A stretch of DNA of 64,000 bases, from NCBI GenBank assembly GCA_949751835.1, contig CATKHK010000041.1:62001-126000 (forward strand). Reading direction: 5' to 3'. Shown piece after piece: positions 45,602 to 55,706 of this stretch; position 1 is the first letter of the stretch; the number at the start of each line of letters is the position of its first letter. The translations under genes were made by a program, and so were the position numbers. The notes below the pieces were generated by a model. That model searched no databases and had not been told where the DNA came from. It saw only the letters and a list, made by a program, of their open reading frames with translations. This DNA is from Blepharisma japonicum (Eukaryota; Ciliophora; Heterotrichea; Heterotrichida; Blepharismidae).

Positions 45602-46302
45602 ATGGCTATAAGTGATATTCTTATAAAAGCAAGGCTTGATGGGATAAGAGAGATTATTTCTCCAAGGATACGAGATGATATTTTCAAGTTCACTGTACAA
45701 GGTGTAGGGAGATTAATAATAAAGATATATGTCTTACTGCAGATAATTATTATGAAGATTTAAAGGTTTCTGGATTGTTTAATTTATCTATGAAATACAA
45801 AATATGTGAAAATTTGGGATAATTAATGGGTCAATAGCATTCTATTGCTTCTTCAGAATTTCAGTAATTGTTCTTTGGCGAAGAAATGTGGCCTGCAGTT
45901 TCATTCACTTTGTTCGCATCAAGTGGCGTTTATGCAGTTAACGGCAAATGCAGAATCCTAGCTCTTGGAGGAGGCACAACTAGAGGAGCCTATGAAGCAG
46001 GAGCTGTAATTGAGCTTATCAACATCCTTCCTGCAGGTGAAGCCCACAGACTGTCAAGGTTCAAAATATACAAATTTATGAAAATGAAGATAGTGAAACT
46101 TTTCCCATGTGATGTAAAAGATGATTATAGCTGCATTTCGATTAAATAATGGCTTTAAAGTTATATCATCTTGAAGTAAGGTTTAGTAGATATTGATTTA
46201 TCTCAAGGAGATTAGTGTGATGATGATGATGATGATGATTTTCAAGACAAAATAGTTGGGATTTATGAAATTGAAACTAATTTCTTAAAAAAATATTATT
46301 AA
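45602..46302 (+). pseudogene. decayed CZIB (DUF866) copy interrupted by another gene fragment
   Basis: MAISDILIKARLDGIREIIS at the start and DIDLSQGD...KIVGIYEIETNFLKKYY at the end match the intact gene at 46495 (MGIQDILVKARLEGIRSIIP; DVDLSQGDW...VVGVYEIET). Between them the frame is broken several times, and about 200 bp of unrelated patatin-like sequence (near 45855-46055) replaces the middle. It is a tandem duplicate that died. Confidence 0.8.
45868..46060 (+). pseudogene. patatin-like phospholipase 5' fragment
   Basis: Within the dead CZIB copy, the sequence MWPAVSFTLFASSGVYAVNG, then KCRILALGGGTTRGAYEAGA and VIELINILPAGEAH is the start of a patatin: a short signal-like hydrophobic N-terminus and the oxyanion motif GGGxxRGAYEAG. 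The GxSxG serine that should follow within ~30 residues is absent because the fragment ends. A gene piece captured during duplication, not a working enzyme. Confidence 0.75.
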
Positions 46303-46494
46303 TATTTTATTTATATAATATTTTTCCCACTTAACTCAGTATGCAAAATGCGTGTTTATAAGTCAGTTACAATAGGTATTTAAAACTTGCTTTAGAGCAT
46401 GCAGAAAATTATGATTTAATGAAAAAAAGAAGATGAATGTAAGAAATCCGATAGGATTATAAAATAGACAGCTAAATTGTGATATATAATAAAT
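46303..46494. other. short spacer
   Basis: Promoter side of the intact CZIB gene. No other feature. Confidence 0.35.
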
Positions 46495-47022
46495 ATGGGT
46501 ATTCAAGATATTTTGGTAAAAGCAAGGCTAGAAGGGATTAGATCAATTATTCCTAAAAGTAATTTTAGATGGTATTTCCAAGTTCGTTGTGCTAGATGTG
46601 GAGAAGTTAATGATAAAGAAATTTATCTAGTTGCAGAAGAATTTCATGAAAAATGAGGAACTCCTGGGACATTTAATTTTGTTATGAAATGCAAAATATG
46701 CGAAAATGTAGGAACTATCAATATACTTAGTGGCTCAATAAAACATTATAGTGTCTACGCAACAGTAATAATTAGTAAGAACCAAGAAATTGAGATTGAA
46801 GATTCTGAAGAAGGATCAAGAGAAGAATTTAAGCCAATTTGCCAATGCGAAACTCGAGGTCTGGTTATTGTTTCATTTAGACTAAATGATGGATTTACAA
46901 TAGAATCATTAACACATAAGATTTGGGAAGACGTTGACTTGTCACAAGGAGATTGGTGTGAGTATGATGAAGATGCAGGCACAGTTGTAGGGGTCTATGA
47001 AATTGAAACTAGAGTTTCTTAG
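46495..47022 (+). CDS. CZIB: CXXC-motif zinc-binding protein (C1orf123/CZIB, DUF866)
   Basis: 175 residues from the ATG at 46495 (TGA as Trp in FHEKWGTP). Two CXXC pairs (VRCARCGEVND at ~31-41 and KCKICENVG at ~65-73) bind one zinc between two beta-sheets. FRWYFQV, GLVIVSF, FTIES, VDLSQGDWCEYDE and VGVYEIET align along the whole length with human C1orf123 (160 residues). A conserved eukaryotic protein of unclear role, reported to bind zinc and a metallochaperone. It ends 23 bp from the convergent complex I gene. A dead copy lies just upstream. Confidence 0.92.
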
Positions 47023-47045
47023 TAACTTTTACTAATTTTATTCTA

Positions 47046-47825
47046 TTATTTCTTTGCAGCAGCAGCGGCAGCGGCAGCAGCAGCCTCTTCTTTCTTTTTC
47101 TGGGCCTCTGCTTCAAGTCGTTTTTGATAATCATCTTTCGCTTTCGCGTAGTCTCTATCAGGCCACACATTAGGCTGTGCCTTCAAAGTTGTTCTTCCTT
47201 GGATTCCTTCTGCACAGTTCCTTCCATTCTGAGGCCCAATTTTTGGCTCTTTTCCTGCTTTCCAAGCATCAATCATTGCTTTCATTGTTTCTGGGGTCAA
47301 ATCTTCATAGACTTTTTCTCCATTTACCTGCAACATAGGAGCATTTGCGCAGCATCCTAAGCACTCAACTTCAGTCAAGGTAAAAAGGCCGTCTTTTGAA
47401 GTCTGGTCTTTTATGATCCCACATTCATGCTCAATTGTTTTTATTATATCTTGTGCTCCACGGATCATACAAGGTGTTGTCCCACACACTTGAAGATGAT
47501 ATTTCCCTACAGGTTCACGATTGAACATTGTATAAAATGAACAAACCTCGTAAACGTCCATTTCTGAGATTTCTAGGATTTTAGCAATCTTATTCATCGC
47601 AGCCAAAGGCACCCAGCCGTCACATTGCTTTTGGGCAAGGTATAATAAATTGATAGTTGCTGAGCGCTTGTATTGTGGAGGATAATGGGTGAGAATTGTA
47701 TTGATTTTTTGATAGTTTTCTTCATTAAAGTCAAATGGAGTATCTCTGTTGTTGTAAGCAGTGTCGCGATGGGTTGCAAGAGCTGAGCTAAAAGTTCTGC
47801 GAAGAAAATGACGAGCTGCAAGCAT
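47046..47825 (-). CDS. NDUFV2: mitochondrial complex I 24 kDa subunit
   Basis: 259 residues. A basic/Ser/Arg N-terminal presequence (MLAARHFLRRTFSSALATHR) targets mitochondria. The thioredoxin-like domain carries the [2Fe-2S] (N1a) ligands in VCGTTPCMIRG and VECLGCCANAP. The helical N-domain (HYPPQYKRSATINLLYLAQK) is well kept. It works in the N-module of NADH:ubiquinone oxidoreductase next to the 51 kDa flavoprotein subunit. Unusual C-terminus: a Lys/Glu helix followed by about ten alanines and KK, encoded by GCA/GCC/GCG repeats at 47055-47090. No introns and no TGA needed. Confidence 0.96.
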   Translation of the reverse strand: MLAARHFLRRTFSSALATHRDTAYNNRDTPFDFNEENYQKINTILTHYPPQYKRSATINLLYLAQKQCDGWVPLAAMNKIAKILEISEMDVYEVCSFYTMFNREPVGKYHLQVCGTTPCMIRGAQDIIKTIEHECGIIKDQTSKDGLFTLTEVECLGCCANAPMLQVNGEKVYEDLTPETMKAMIDAWKAGKEPKIGPQNGRNCAEGIQGRTTLKAQPNVWPDRDYAKAKDDYQKRLEAEAQKKKEEAAAAAAAAAAKK

Positions 47826-48520
47826 TTATTATGGACAATATGGATGATTCTAGGAAATTTGAGTTTGAATTAAAAATATAGTGAATTGAATTTTTCAGAG
47901 AAATTGGGAAGTTGGAAGTTTTTAAGTTTAAGATTAATAATCATAATGACTTTTATTGTAAAAATGAATTTATGTGTATCACTTATATTAGCTAAGAAAT
48001 TTATTCTTGAAATTAATAATTGTTTTAGAAAATGGATAAAAGAATTTCAAAGCTGAAATACTTCAAGGTGAATCATGATTATATTTTTGCTTAATTTCAT
48101 ATAATTAAAATTATTAAACAATAATTTAATTATAAAAGGGTATACTGGCTTATTAATATTTTGTCGACTTTATTATTTTCATATTATCAAGATTTGTATC
48201 ATAAATCTTAATGATAATTTAAAATCACATTGGCTTAATTATTCACCTACAAAAATGTTTCATCTTACTTTATACTACAAAACGTTTCGATTTAAATTTT
48301 TCAACCTCAATCAATATTATAAGAAGCTGTCTATAAGCATTATTTATCTAAATTTTACACTTCTAATCCCATCAATCTTTATTCCAGAATATCCTTAACC
48401 TAATTTTTCTGATGTTAACTTATATATCTTAACGATTATTATTACTTCAACAAACTCCACTCAACGCTATTATTATCTGTCTAAACCTTGCTGTGATTAA
48501 GCTTAATTAAATTCAAAATT
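47826..48520. other. AT-rich intergenic region
   Basis: 695 bp between the complex I gene start and the end of the CaaX mini-gene, both on the minus strand. It should hold the complex I gene promoter. No further signal seen. Confidence 0.4.
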
Positions 48521-48748
48521 TTACATAATTGCACATGTGCAACTTATAAGTTTCTGGTTTTTCTTCTCGTTCATAGTATTCATCTCTGACAATGCTTGGG
48601 CTGTATTTGCAGATCTTGCCATGTTATACGCCACTTCCATCTTCGTTGACTCAGAGAAGCTTCCAATTCTATTCCTTGAAGCTTTCTTCTCCAAATCTTT
48701 TTCAATTAAATTTTGACATCTCATCATCATTGAGGTACTGCCAAGCAT
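48521..48748 (-). CDS. 75-residue protein with CaaX box
   Basis: MLGSTSMMMRCQNLIEKDLE... is mostly helical and polar, ending in CTCAIM. The last four residues Cys-Ala-Ile-Met form a strong farnesylation signal, with a second Cys two residues earlier available for palmitoylation. Codon choice is GC-richer than the flanks. No homologue recognised. The first ATG of the frame is 48748; the neighbouring gene starts divergently 125 bp away, leaving room for a promoter. A real but unknown lipidated mini-protein is the best reading. Confidence 0.6.
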   Translation of the reverse strand: MLGSTSMMMRCQNLIEKDLEKKASRNRIGSFSESTKMEVAYNMARSANTAQALSEMNTMNEKKNQKLISCTCAIM

Positions 48749-48873
48749 TTTTTAAATTATAATAAAGTTTATGCAGAAATAACAAATAATAATTTCTAGT
48801 AAATTTAATGATGGTAATTTTACTTGAAAATTTAATATTATATGGTTTGAGCTAATGTTAAAGGAATCCATAA

Positions 48874-49962
48874 ATGGCAGATTTATTCGAAGATTATGAT
48901 TACACAGAGCGAGAAGCCCAGGAAAACCCACCAAATTCATTTCATTTATCGGCTATTACTGCTTTAGCGCTATTTGTGTCTTCATATGCCTTAAGTGACC
49001 CTGATGGAAAAGCAGAATATGCTTTACAAAAGCATTTTTTCCAATCGACCGGGATTTTAATTATAGGGATTATCGTTGGGATGTGGTCTTGGTGCAAAAT
49101 GAAATCGAAAATCGGGATATTGCCAAATTTGTATCATAGCACTTTGGTGCAGCCTATATGAAGACTAGGGGAAACAGAAAAGATTCGATTTAGGATGGCA
49201 CCAGGTGTAGCAAAATGTATGATAAGTGCAGGATTAATGTTTATAGCTCACAGTTTAAATACTTTTGTAAGCTATTATGACAACGATTTTCTGATGAACG
49301 GCTCAATTGATTTTATGATTTATCTTGTAGGAGCTTTTGTAGTGATTATCACATTTTACATTTTTAAATTCTCCTATACACTTTCTCAAATTTTCGGGGT
49401 TTCTTTATCAATAACTGGCAGCATATGGTTTTTCATGACCTTAGACATGGCTAAACATTGGTATTTAATTATTTTACAAATTGTATCAGTAATTTGCTAT
49501 ACTGTAAGTGTAATTTTGCTTGTCCTTGCAAGTAAAAAAGAATTAGACACTCATACAGCAGGGATTATTCAATTATTTATGCAGGGATTATTACAGCTGT
49601 TTTCTTTTGTGGTATTTTATTTATTTTTAACGTCAGCGGCTATATCAGCAAGTGAATTAATTATTGAGGTACTTTCTGGATGCCTTTATGGGTTGGCAGT
49701 TTATTTTATGACAGAATCTCTTATGAAAGATAGCCCTGGAATTTCTATAAATATTGTGCTATTAAAATGAATTATTTATGGGTTCATCATTAGTGATAGC
49801 TATGGAGCTTATAATATTATCCCATTTTCTACATGCATGGCTGGTTTATTTTTTATGATTTTTGGTGATTTCATATTTAACAAATTTTCATGCAGACTTA
49901 ACCAAAACTTATTGAAGCATAGATCTTCTATAACAACCCCTTTATTAAAAGATAATCTTTAA
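48874..49962 (+). CDS. multi-pass membrane protein (DMT-transporter-like)
   Basis: 362 residues with two TGA-Trp codons (QPIWRLGET, LLKWIIYGF). An acidic N-terminus (MADLFEDYDYTEREAQENPP) precedes about ten hydrophobic segments of ~18-22 residues, with short loops and a polar C-terminus. The ten-TM arrangement and small-residue-rich helices recall drug/metabolite (EamA/NST) transporters, but no diagnostic motif is seen. Only 9 bp separates its stop from the next ATG on the same strand. Confidence 0.8.
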
Positions 49963-49971
49963 TTATATAAA

Positions 49972-51825
49972 ATGGATCAAGGATTGTTAAATGTAATCGA
50001 GATGTGTAAAGATGATCCTGAGCTAAAAACACTTGCCGATGACCATCCTTTGCTATTAAATGCTTTAAAAGGTCTTGAATTGACTGAAGATGAAATTTTT
50101 GGAATTTTGACTGCGGTTGAAAATGAGGTAAAAAATAAGCAGAATTATCAATTGACAAAAAATTTTGAAAATGCTGATATAAGGACTATGACAAGTTTTA
50201 ATAATATTGAATGCCAAACTGAAGAGAATTGGGTGAATTCTTGCCAATTTCAAATGAAATTAGAAGATTATAGAACAACGATAGTGAATTCAATAGAATT
50301 TCAAATCAAACTTGAAGAAAAAATAAAAGAAGTAGCAACAAATTTTCAATCGCTCTATGGATTAATAGAAAATAGGTCTCTCAGCTGCGTAAATGATATG
50401 AGCAAGGAATTAAGTTATTGCAAAGAAAAATTAAAAAAATCCGAAGAGGAATGCTTTCAGCTGAAAGAAAAACTTGATTTCATTTGCACTGAAAGGAGTG
50501 TCATTGAACAAACTGAGGCCAATAAAAAATCTGCTAATTTAATAGTAAAACTTAAAAAAAGTGAAGAAGCTTTACAAGAAGCAATAAAGGAAAGAAATTT
50601 GTGAAAAGCCAAAGCTCAAGAAAGAACCAATTTGGCGCGAAATAATTCAGCGCTAAAGCTAAAAAATCAAGAATTGGAAGAACAAAATACGATTTTATTA
50701 AAATCAATGGAAGAATACAAAGAATGGGAAAATTGCCAAGAAAAGGTAGATTTTAAAAAAATCGGCGCAAAATTAATAAAAATCGTAGGAACTAGGATTC
50801 AGAAAAGGCTTAAAAATCATGCAATTTCGAAGCTGAAAATCGAAAATAAACAAGAAAAATCACTTTCAGAACAAAATCTCAACTTAAAAAATTTAAATGA
50901 AAAAAATGAGCTTCAAGCTTATTATTTTTCAAAAATTTATTCTCAGCTATGCCTAGCCATATCTAGTGCAAGCTTACAAAGACCTTTCGAGCTAGACTTA
51001 GCAAATACTAAGCTGACATCTGCAAATTTCGACGAACTTTTACAATCCTTAAGCAGCAATTGTTTTGTATGTGAGCTGAATTTAGCAGAAAATTCATTAG
51101 GCGACGAAAATGCAATAAAATTATCTGAATGGTTAAAAAAAGACGATTTTCTCAGATGCTTAATGCTAAGAAACAACAATTTTTCAGCAGAATCTACAGG
51201 TGAAATAGTAGATGCTATATCTGTCCAAGGCCAAATCAATATGATTGACCTCAGTGAAAATAAAATTAATTTACAAACTCTCATAAATTTATGTGCCTGC
51301 TCAACGTCAATAAGTGACATTATTGTTGAAAATTGCAATTTATCAGGAGAAGACATGAAATCTTTACTTGAAGTGCTTAAAGATTCTCAGTTAAATGGAC
51401 TCTTTATATCATATAACCCAATATCAAAAAATAACCTGAAAAGCATTATTCAGTTACTATCTAAGACTGGGCTGAAAAATTTAGGACTATCTGGCCTTCA
51501 GTTTGATGAAAATCATGTAGGAGATTTATGCAATTTAATTAGGACTCGGCCACAGATGGAAATTCTTCATCTTGCACATGTAAAACTTACGAGTCAAGGA
51601 CTTACAAGAATTATGGAATGTTTATCCCAACAAGAAAGTTTACGAGAATTAGATCTAACTGGAACTGATGTTTTGATATCTGATGTCTGCGCTATATTAG
51701 ATTCTTGTGTTGGGCTAAAAACAATTGTGCTAAGAGAAATGGAGGTTTCACATAAAGATTATTGCCTTTTAGCAGATGCGATTCAAAGGTCGCCACAATT
51801 AGAAGTATGTTTATTAGATAATTAA
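49972..51825 (+). CDS. coiled-coil / leucine-rich-repeat protein
   Basis: 617 residues (one TGA-Trp). Residues ~90-330 are long coiled coil with KLKKSEE heptads. Residues ~340-617 hold ribonuclease-inhibitor-type LRRs of ~28 residues: FELDLANTKLTSANFDELLQ, CELNLAENSLGDENAIKLSE, MIDLSENKINLQTLINL, ILHLAHVKLTSQGLTRIMEC, LRELDLTGTDVLIS. Ciliates have many such proteins, often cytoskeletal or centrosomal scaffolds; the role here is unknown. The stop is 1 nt from the convergent gene's stop. Confidence 0.88.
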
Positions 51826-51826
51826 T

Positions 51827-52468
51827 TTATAATCTCATATACCTAGTTTCCAGATCTTCTCGTCTTCCATAAGCTCGCTTTAAATTTCGAATTTGTTTTG
51901 CTATGCTAACCGCGAGGATCAAAATTACTATAAACTCAACAGAAAAGGACCAATCATTCGGACTCTCTATTTGAGTAATTTCATCGGGGCAGAATTTATT
52001 TACACATATGCTCATACAGACATCTTTATCTCCTTGAAGTCCAAAACAAAATTCTTTACAGTCAGTAAGACAGTTTTCTTTGTCTGGAGCTTCGGTGATA
52101 AAAAAAGCTGTATATTTTTCTTTATCTTCAGTAATAGACTTTTCAATAGAATTTTTAATATTTTCATATGATTTTTCAGTAAGTATCAAAGAACGCTCAC
52201 AAGTTTCAAGAAATTTGCTTGAGATTTTTGAGGGTGATTTTATGCTGCAATTGCATAGGCCTTTGCAGGCAACTTCATTATTCACTAAGGAAGTTTCAAG
52301 ACAAAGCTTTATACAATTCGAACTGCATTTAGAACCGTAGAGTTCAGGATGATTTTCATTTTTTGATAGGATTTTGGCAGAAGAATTGGCGTTATATTTA
52401 AATACTCCCTGGATTGTCATCTGAGAAGAGGCAATCCAGAAAAATAAGGGTAGGATTAATGTGATCAT
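51827..52468 (-). CDS. Cys-rich type I membrane protein
   Basis: 213 residues. Signal peptide (MITLILPLFFWIASSQ); ectodomain with two Cys clusters (GSKCSSNCIKLCLET ... CKGLCNCS and KENCLTDCKEFCFGLQGDKD...CVNKFC), probably disulfide-paired helical hairpins. One TM helix follows at ~172-190 (FSVEFIVILILAVSIAK), then a basic cytosolic tail (RNLKRAYGRREDLETRYMRL). No recognised family. Convergent with the LRR gene, with a single base between the two stop codons. Confidence 0.85.
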   Translation of the reverse strand: MITLILPLFFWIASSQMTIQGVFKYNANSSAKILSKNENHPELYGSKCSSNCIKLCLETSLVNNEVACKGLCNCSIKSPSKISSKFLETCERSLILTEKSYENIKNSIEKSITEDKEKYTAFFITEAPDKENCLTDCKEFCFGLQGDKDVCMSICVNKFCPDEITQIESPNDWSFSVEFIVILILAVSIAKQIRNLKRAYGRREDLETRYMRL

Positions 52469-52647
52469 TTATTATTTTATATTCGAAAATAAGCATTCAC
52501 ATAAACCACAATTTAAAAATTTTTGAAAATTCAATTATTTCTATTATTTCGCTGAAATCCATTTAATTCTTAATTTTTATTATTAAAATAAGCTTACATG
52601 TCTAAATAATATTTTAGAATTAATTCTCTTATTTAAAATAACAATTT

Positions 52648-54093
52648 TTATTTTATTTGATAATATTCTTGTGATGAAGGATCATAGTAGCAATTTAAAA
52701 TTGAATCATAAATCAATTGTTTTTCTGTGGAATCTTTCGGAATTCGAAGATTTTGTATTGAAGCTAACCCAGAAAAAGGAGGAGTAAAAGGCCGAAATTT
52801 CGTCATTTCTGATAGATTTTTATCATAAAAGTTAGGAAGAGGCACAGGAGAGGTAGAATTTTTTGTCATTTGAGCTGGGGCAGGGAAAAAGTTATGCTCA
52901 ATTAGATCATGGGGATTATTTTGAGGGGATTGTCTGTCAATCTCAATTTCTTCTTGGATTGATTGATTTACAAAGGAGCTGCAATTTGACAAGTTTTTAC
53001 TTGATTTTTCAATAACAATTGATTCTTTTATTTCTGATTCGTTAAGATCATCAGTATGATTTTCGTTGGAAAATTTTGAATTAATTTCGTGATCATCACT
53101 GAAGCCTCTGAATCTTTTTTGCTTTGGGCTATTTTCTGTATTTAAGGTTATGTTTTGGTTTTCCTCATTTGATATTGAATGCTTTTTTGGCCTGTGAGAC
53201 ACTTTTTTTATTGGAATTCCTGCTGAGCCTTTTCTTTTAGAGGCTTGTTGTGGAGTTTTGTCGATATTTTTGGATTTATTTAATAAGCTTTTATTGAAAA
53301 ATTCATTCGTTGTATTCGATTGAAAATTTCGCCTCGGCGATACAGTTTTTTGCCTTGATTTCGGCAAATTTCTAATCGGAGCTGTTGCTACAGGAATTCT
53401 ATCCTCAAATACAATTTCTTCTTTTTTGCTCCCTACAGAAAGACCACTTCTTTCTGATTCAGGAGTCATTACAAGCTCAGGGCCAACATTTTGATTCGAA
53501 AATTGCACTCCTGCTGGGAATTCCAAAACCTTTGGAACATTTTCATAATTTTGTGGATTTTTTGCAGAATTTTCTGATAATTCAAACAATGGATTTCTCA
53601 TTGTAAAAATTCTTCGAATTTTGCAAAAAGAATGAACTGTGATTGAATCTAAAGACCTAAAAGTGTTCCCAGGAAAGCAAGCTGTAACAAAACTAGGCAT
53701 ATCTATTGATATGCAAGACCATGCACCTCTTAAGAAAGGCCAATTTGGTATTCTTGAATGCAAAGGGGCTGAAATTATTTCTTTTGATGCTGATGAAAAT
53801 AAAAGCCTTCGTTTTGTGCTAGAAATATCTGAAATTACAAGTTCCAATGCAAAAGGCTGGCCTGGGGTTAAATATACCTGCAATATCAAATAAGGCTGAA
53901 CCAATGCCAACGACTGCTTATCGTTACTTGGTAGTTGAAGTTTCGAATTATGAGAATCCAATGAAATGATATAACCTTTCACTGATTTTTCAAATAATTT
54001 CCATTTGGGCTTGTTTATACCCCATTGAGGGGATTTGTCACTTGGATTTACAAGTTCAACAAACGGTCCACTTTGAAATGAGTTTTGATACAT
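52648..54093 (-). CDS. CFAP20DC: CFAP20-domain protein (CFAP20DC/C3orf67-like)
   Basis: 481 residues. The N-terminal ~165 residues form a CFAP20/DUF667 domain: MYQNSFQSGPFVELVNPSDK, KLQLPSNDKQSLALVQPYLI, LELVISDISSTKRRLLFSSA, ISAPLHSRIPNWPFLRGAW, then FRSLDSITVHSFCKIRRIFT. The rest is disordered and Ser/Asn/Lys-rich. The start at 54093 aligns with the family (MxxNxxQxGPFVE); an upstream ATG at 54138 is in frame. CFAP20 family members bind axonemal or centriolar microtubule inner junctions. The gene shares a 126-bp promoter with the LZTFL1-like gene. Confidence 0.88.
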   Translation of the reverse strand: MYQNSFQSGPFVELVNPSDKSPQWGINKPKWKLFEKSVKGYIISLDSHNSKLQLPSNDKQSLALVQPYLILQVYLTPGQPFALELVISDISSTKRRLLFSSASKEIISAPLHSRIPNWPFLRGAWSCISIDMPSFVTACFPGNTFRSLDSITVHSFCKIRRIFTMRNPLFELSENSAKNPQNYENVPKVLEFPAGVQFSNQNVGPELVMTPESERSGLSVGSKKEEIVFEDRIPVATAPIRNLPKSRQKTVSPRRNFQSNTTNEFFNKSLLNKSKNIDKTPQQASKRKGSAGIPIKKVSHRPKKHSISNEENQNITLNTENSPKQKRFRGFSDDHEINSKFSNENHTDDLNESEIKESIVIEKSSKNLSNCSSFVNQSIQEEIEIDRQSPQNNPHDLIEHNFFPAPAQMTKNSTSPVPLPNFYDKNLSEMTKFRPFTPPFSGLASIQNLRIPKDSTEKQLIYDSILNCYYDPSSQEYYQIK

Positions 54094-54219
54094 GTGATAA
54101 AAATGATTAAAAATGGAACAATTACATTTATTATTCAAGAATAATACTTAGCTAGTAGTAAATTAAGACTATTCTCTAATAATTTCTTGCTGTATTTTTA
54201 TCATTTTTACATATAATAA

Positions 54220-55029
54220 ATGGAAGGAATTCTGAGTCCTGAGCATCAAGTCGAGGTAAAAAAATACCTGGACTTCTTTGCCTTAAAACGTAGAGAAAAC
54301 TTAAAGGAGATTGACACCTCAGCTAAGCAGTTTATAGCAAAAAATCTCAATGAAGATGCTTTGCTTCAGAAGAACGAGGTTGAAGCTTTTATGGACAATT
54401 TTGTCAGAGAGGTATCAAGCACAATTGAAGCTGAATTGCAAAATATAGCTCACATGTCAGGAGTTTATATAAAAATCTTAATGAATCAAGCTCAAAACCA
54501 AAATTTAACTTTGCAAGCTGATACTTCTTTCATCGAAAATCTCCATGCAATTGAAGAAATGAGAAATATAGAAAGAAGCCAAAAAGCTTTAGATTTAAAC
54601 AAAAGGACTCAGGGTGCTAGACTTCCAACCCTTCAGACAAGCTTTAATAATGATCCTTTATTAGTCAAGCAGCTTAATGAGCTTAAAGAAGAAAATAGCA
54701 CTCTGAAAAATCGCATGAAGCAGATGCAAACTCAAATTAGTCAAATTTTAGATGAAAAAATGGAACTGAGAAATGCAGTAGAAAGCTTAACAGCTCAATT
54801 AGAAAATGGGCCAAGACATGAAGAGCCACAGCATGATACTCAAGCTATTCATATGCTAGAAGAAACTAAGGTAGGAGTCATTTAGCTTCAATTGCAGACT
54901 AAAGAAGAGCTTATAAAGCAGCTTAAAGAGGAACAAGATAAAAGACTAGCTGATTCAAAGCAATTCCAAAGCTTGAAGAAGCTCATTGTAGGGAAAAATG
55001 AGCAAATAAAGGAGTTGAGAGAACAGTAA
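54220..55029 (+). CDS. LZTFL1: LZTFL1 (BBS17)-like BBSome regulator, one 15-nt intron
   Basis: 264 residues after removal of the 15-nt intron at 54871-54885. The N-terminus (LSPEHQVEVKKYLDFFALKR) and helical domain (AFMDNFVREVSSTIEAELQN, then IAHMSGVYIKILMNQAQ) match LZTFL1. They are followed by a leucine-zipper coiled coil (LKEENSTLKNRMKQMQ). The post-intron end (FQSLKKLIVGKNEQIKELRE) matches the conserved C-terminus. LZTFL1 regulates BBSome entry and membrane-protein traffic in cilia. Without the intron the protein would lose its last 44 residues. Confidence 0.88.
54871..54885 (+). other. 15-nt spliceosomal intron
   Basis: GTAGGAGTCATTTAG: GT...AG, 15 nt, with an in-frame stop at its 3' end. 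Removal continues the LZTFL1 homology. Confidence 0.92.
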
Positions 55030-55223
55030 TGAATAAATAGATTGGAAAGATTACAGAAGTCATAAAATTAATTGATAATTAGGTATTCTTTTCATTTTTA
55101 GCTTGAATTAATATATTTTATGTATCTCATTTTCAGGCTAGATAGATACATTTCTTTAACTGAAAATATGATTATAACCAACTTTATTTCCCAATAAAAT
55201 ATTAATAAAATTTGCTTATTATC

Positions 55224-55583
55224 TTAATAAAGAAAATACATTTTGCTGATGTTTTGATTTTCTTCTGCCCCAGGAAATAAAACTCCTTCTCCATACTGAG
55301 TTGACTTATCCTTTTTAGCGTAAACTTCTATACTTATAGGCTGAAATTTAAAAGCTTTATGGCTTTTTCTTTTGCTTTTCTTTACAGTCTCCTCGCGTAA
55401 ATAAAATTTTTGGGCATGACTTCTGACTTGAACTGGAGTCCTTGTTCCTAAGAAGTCAGCAATTTTTTTCCAGTCTTTTCCATAAAAAGAAACTCCTCTC
55501 ATAAAATCTTCATGCTCTTTTAAGGTCCAGCGGCCAGTTCTTCCTTCGTCTGTGCTTGACTCACACTCTGAGTATACTTTCAT
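55224..55583 (-). CDS. single Myb/SANT protein of the SHAQKYF class
   Basis: 119 residues. One Myb repeat at ~16-66 (GRWTLKEHEDFMRGVSFYGK, DWKKIADFLGTRTPVQVRSH, AQKFYLR) with the diagnostic VRSHAQKFY helix 3 of SHAQKYF factors, followed by a basic KKSKRKSHK segment (likely nuclear signal). In plants this class includes CCA1/LHY and MYBS transcription factors. Here it is compact and probably a DNA-binding regulator. Confidence 0.92.
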   Translation of the reverse strand: MKVYSECESSTDEGRTGRWTLKEHEDFMRGVSFYGKDWKKIADFLGTRTPVQVRSHAQKFYLREETVKKSKRKSHKAFKFQPISIEVYAKKDKSTQYGEGVLFPGAEENQNISKMYFLY

Positions 55584-55706
55584 GATATTTATATAAATTT
55601 ATGTCAGTCCAGGATACGGGTATCTAATGGAGTTAATTGGAATTTAATTAAAAATGGTCTTATATAAGCATAAAAATAATTTTTTATTGCATAGAAATTT
55701 ATTGGA

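Noticed and set aside
54094-54219. RFX X-box between the ciliary genes
   Set aside because: No sequence resembling the imperfect inverted repeat GTTGCC..GGCAAC was found by eye.
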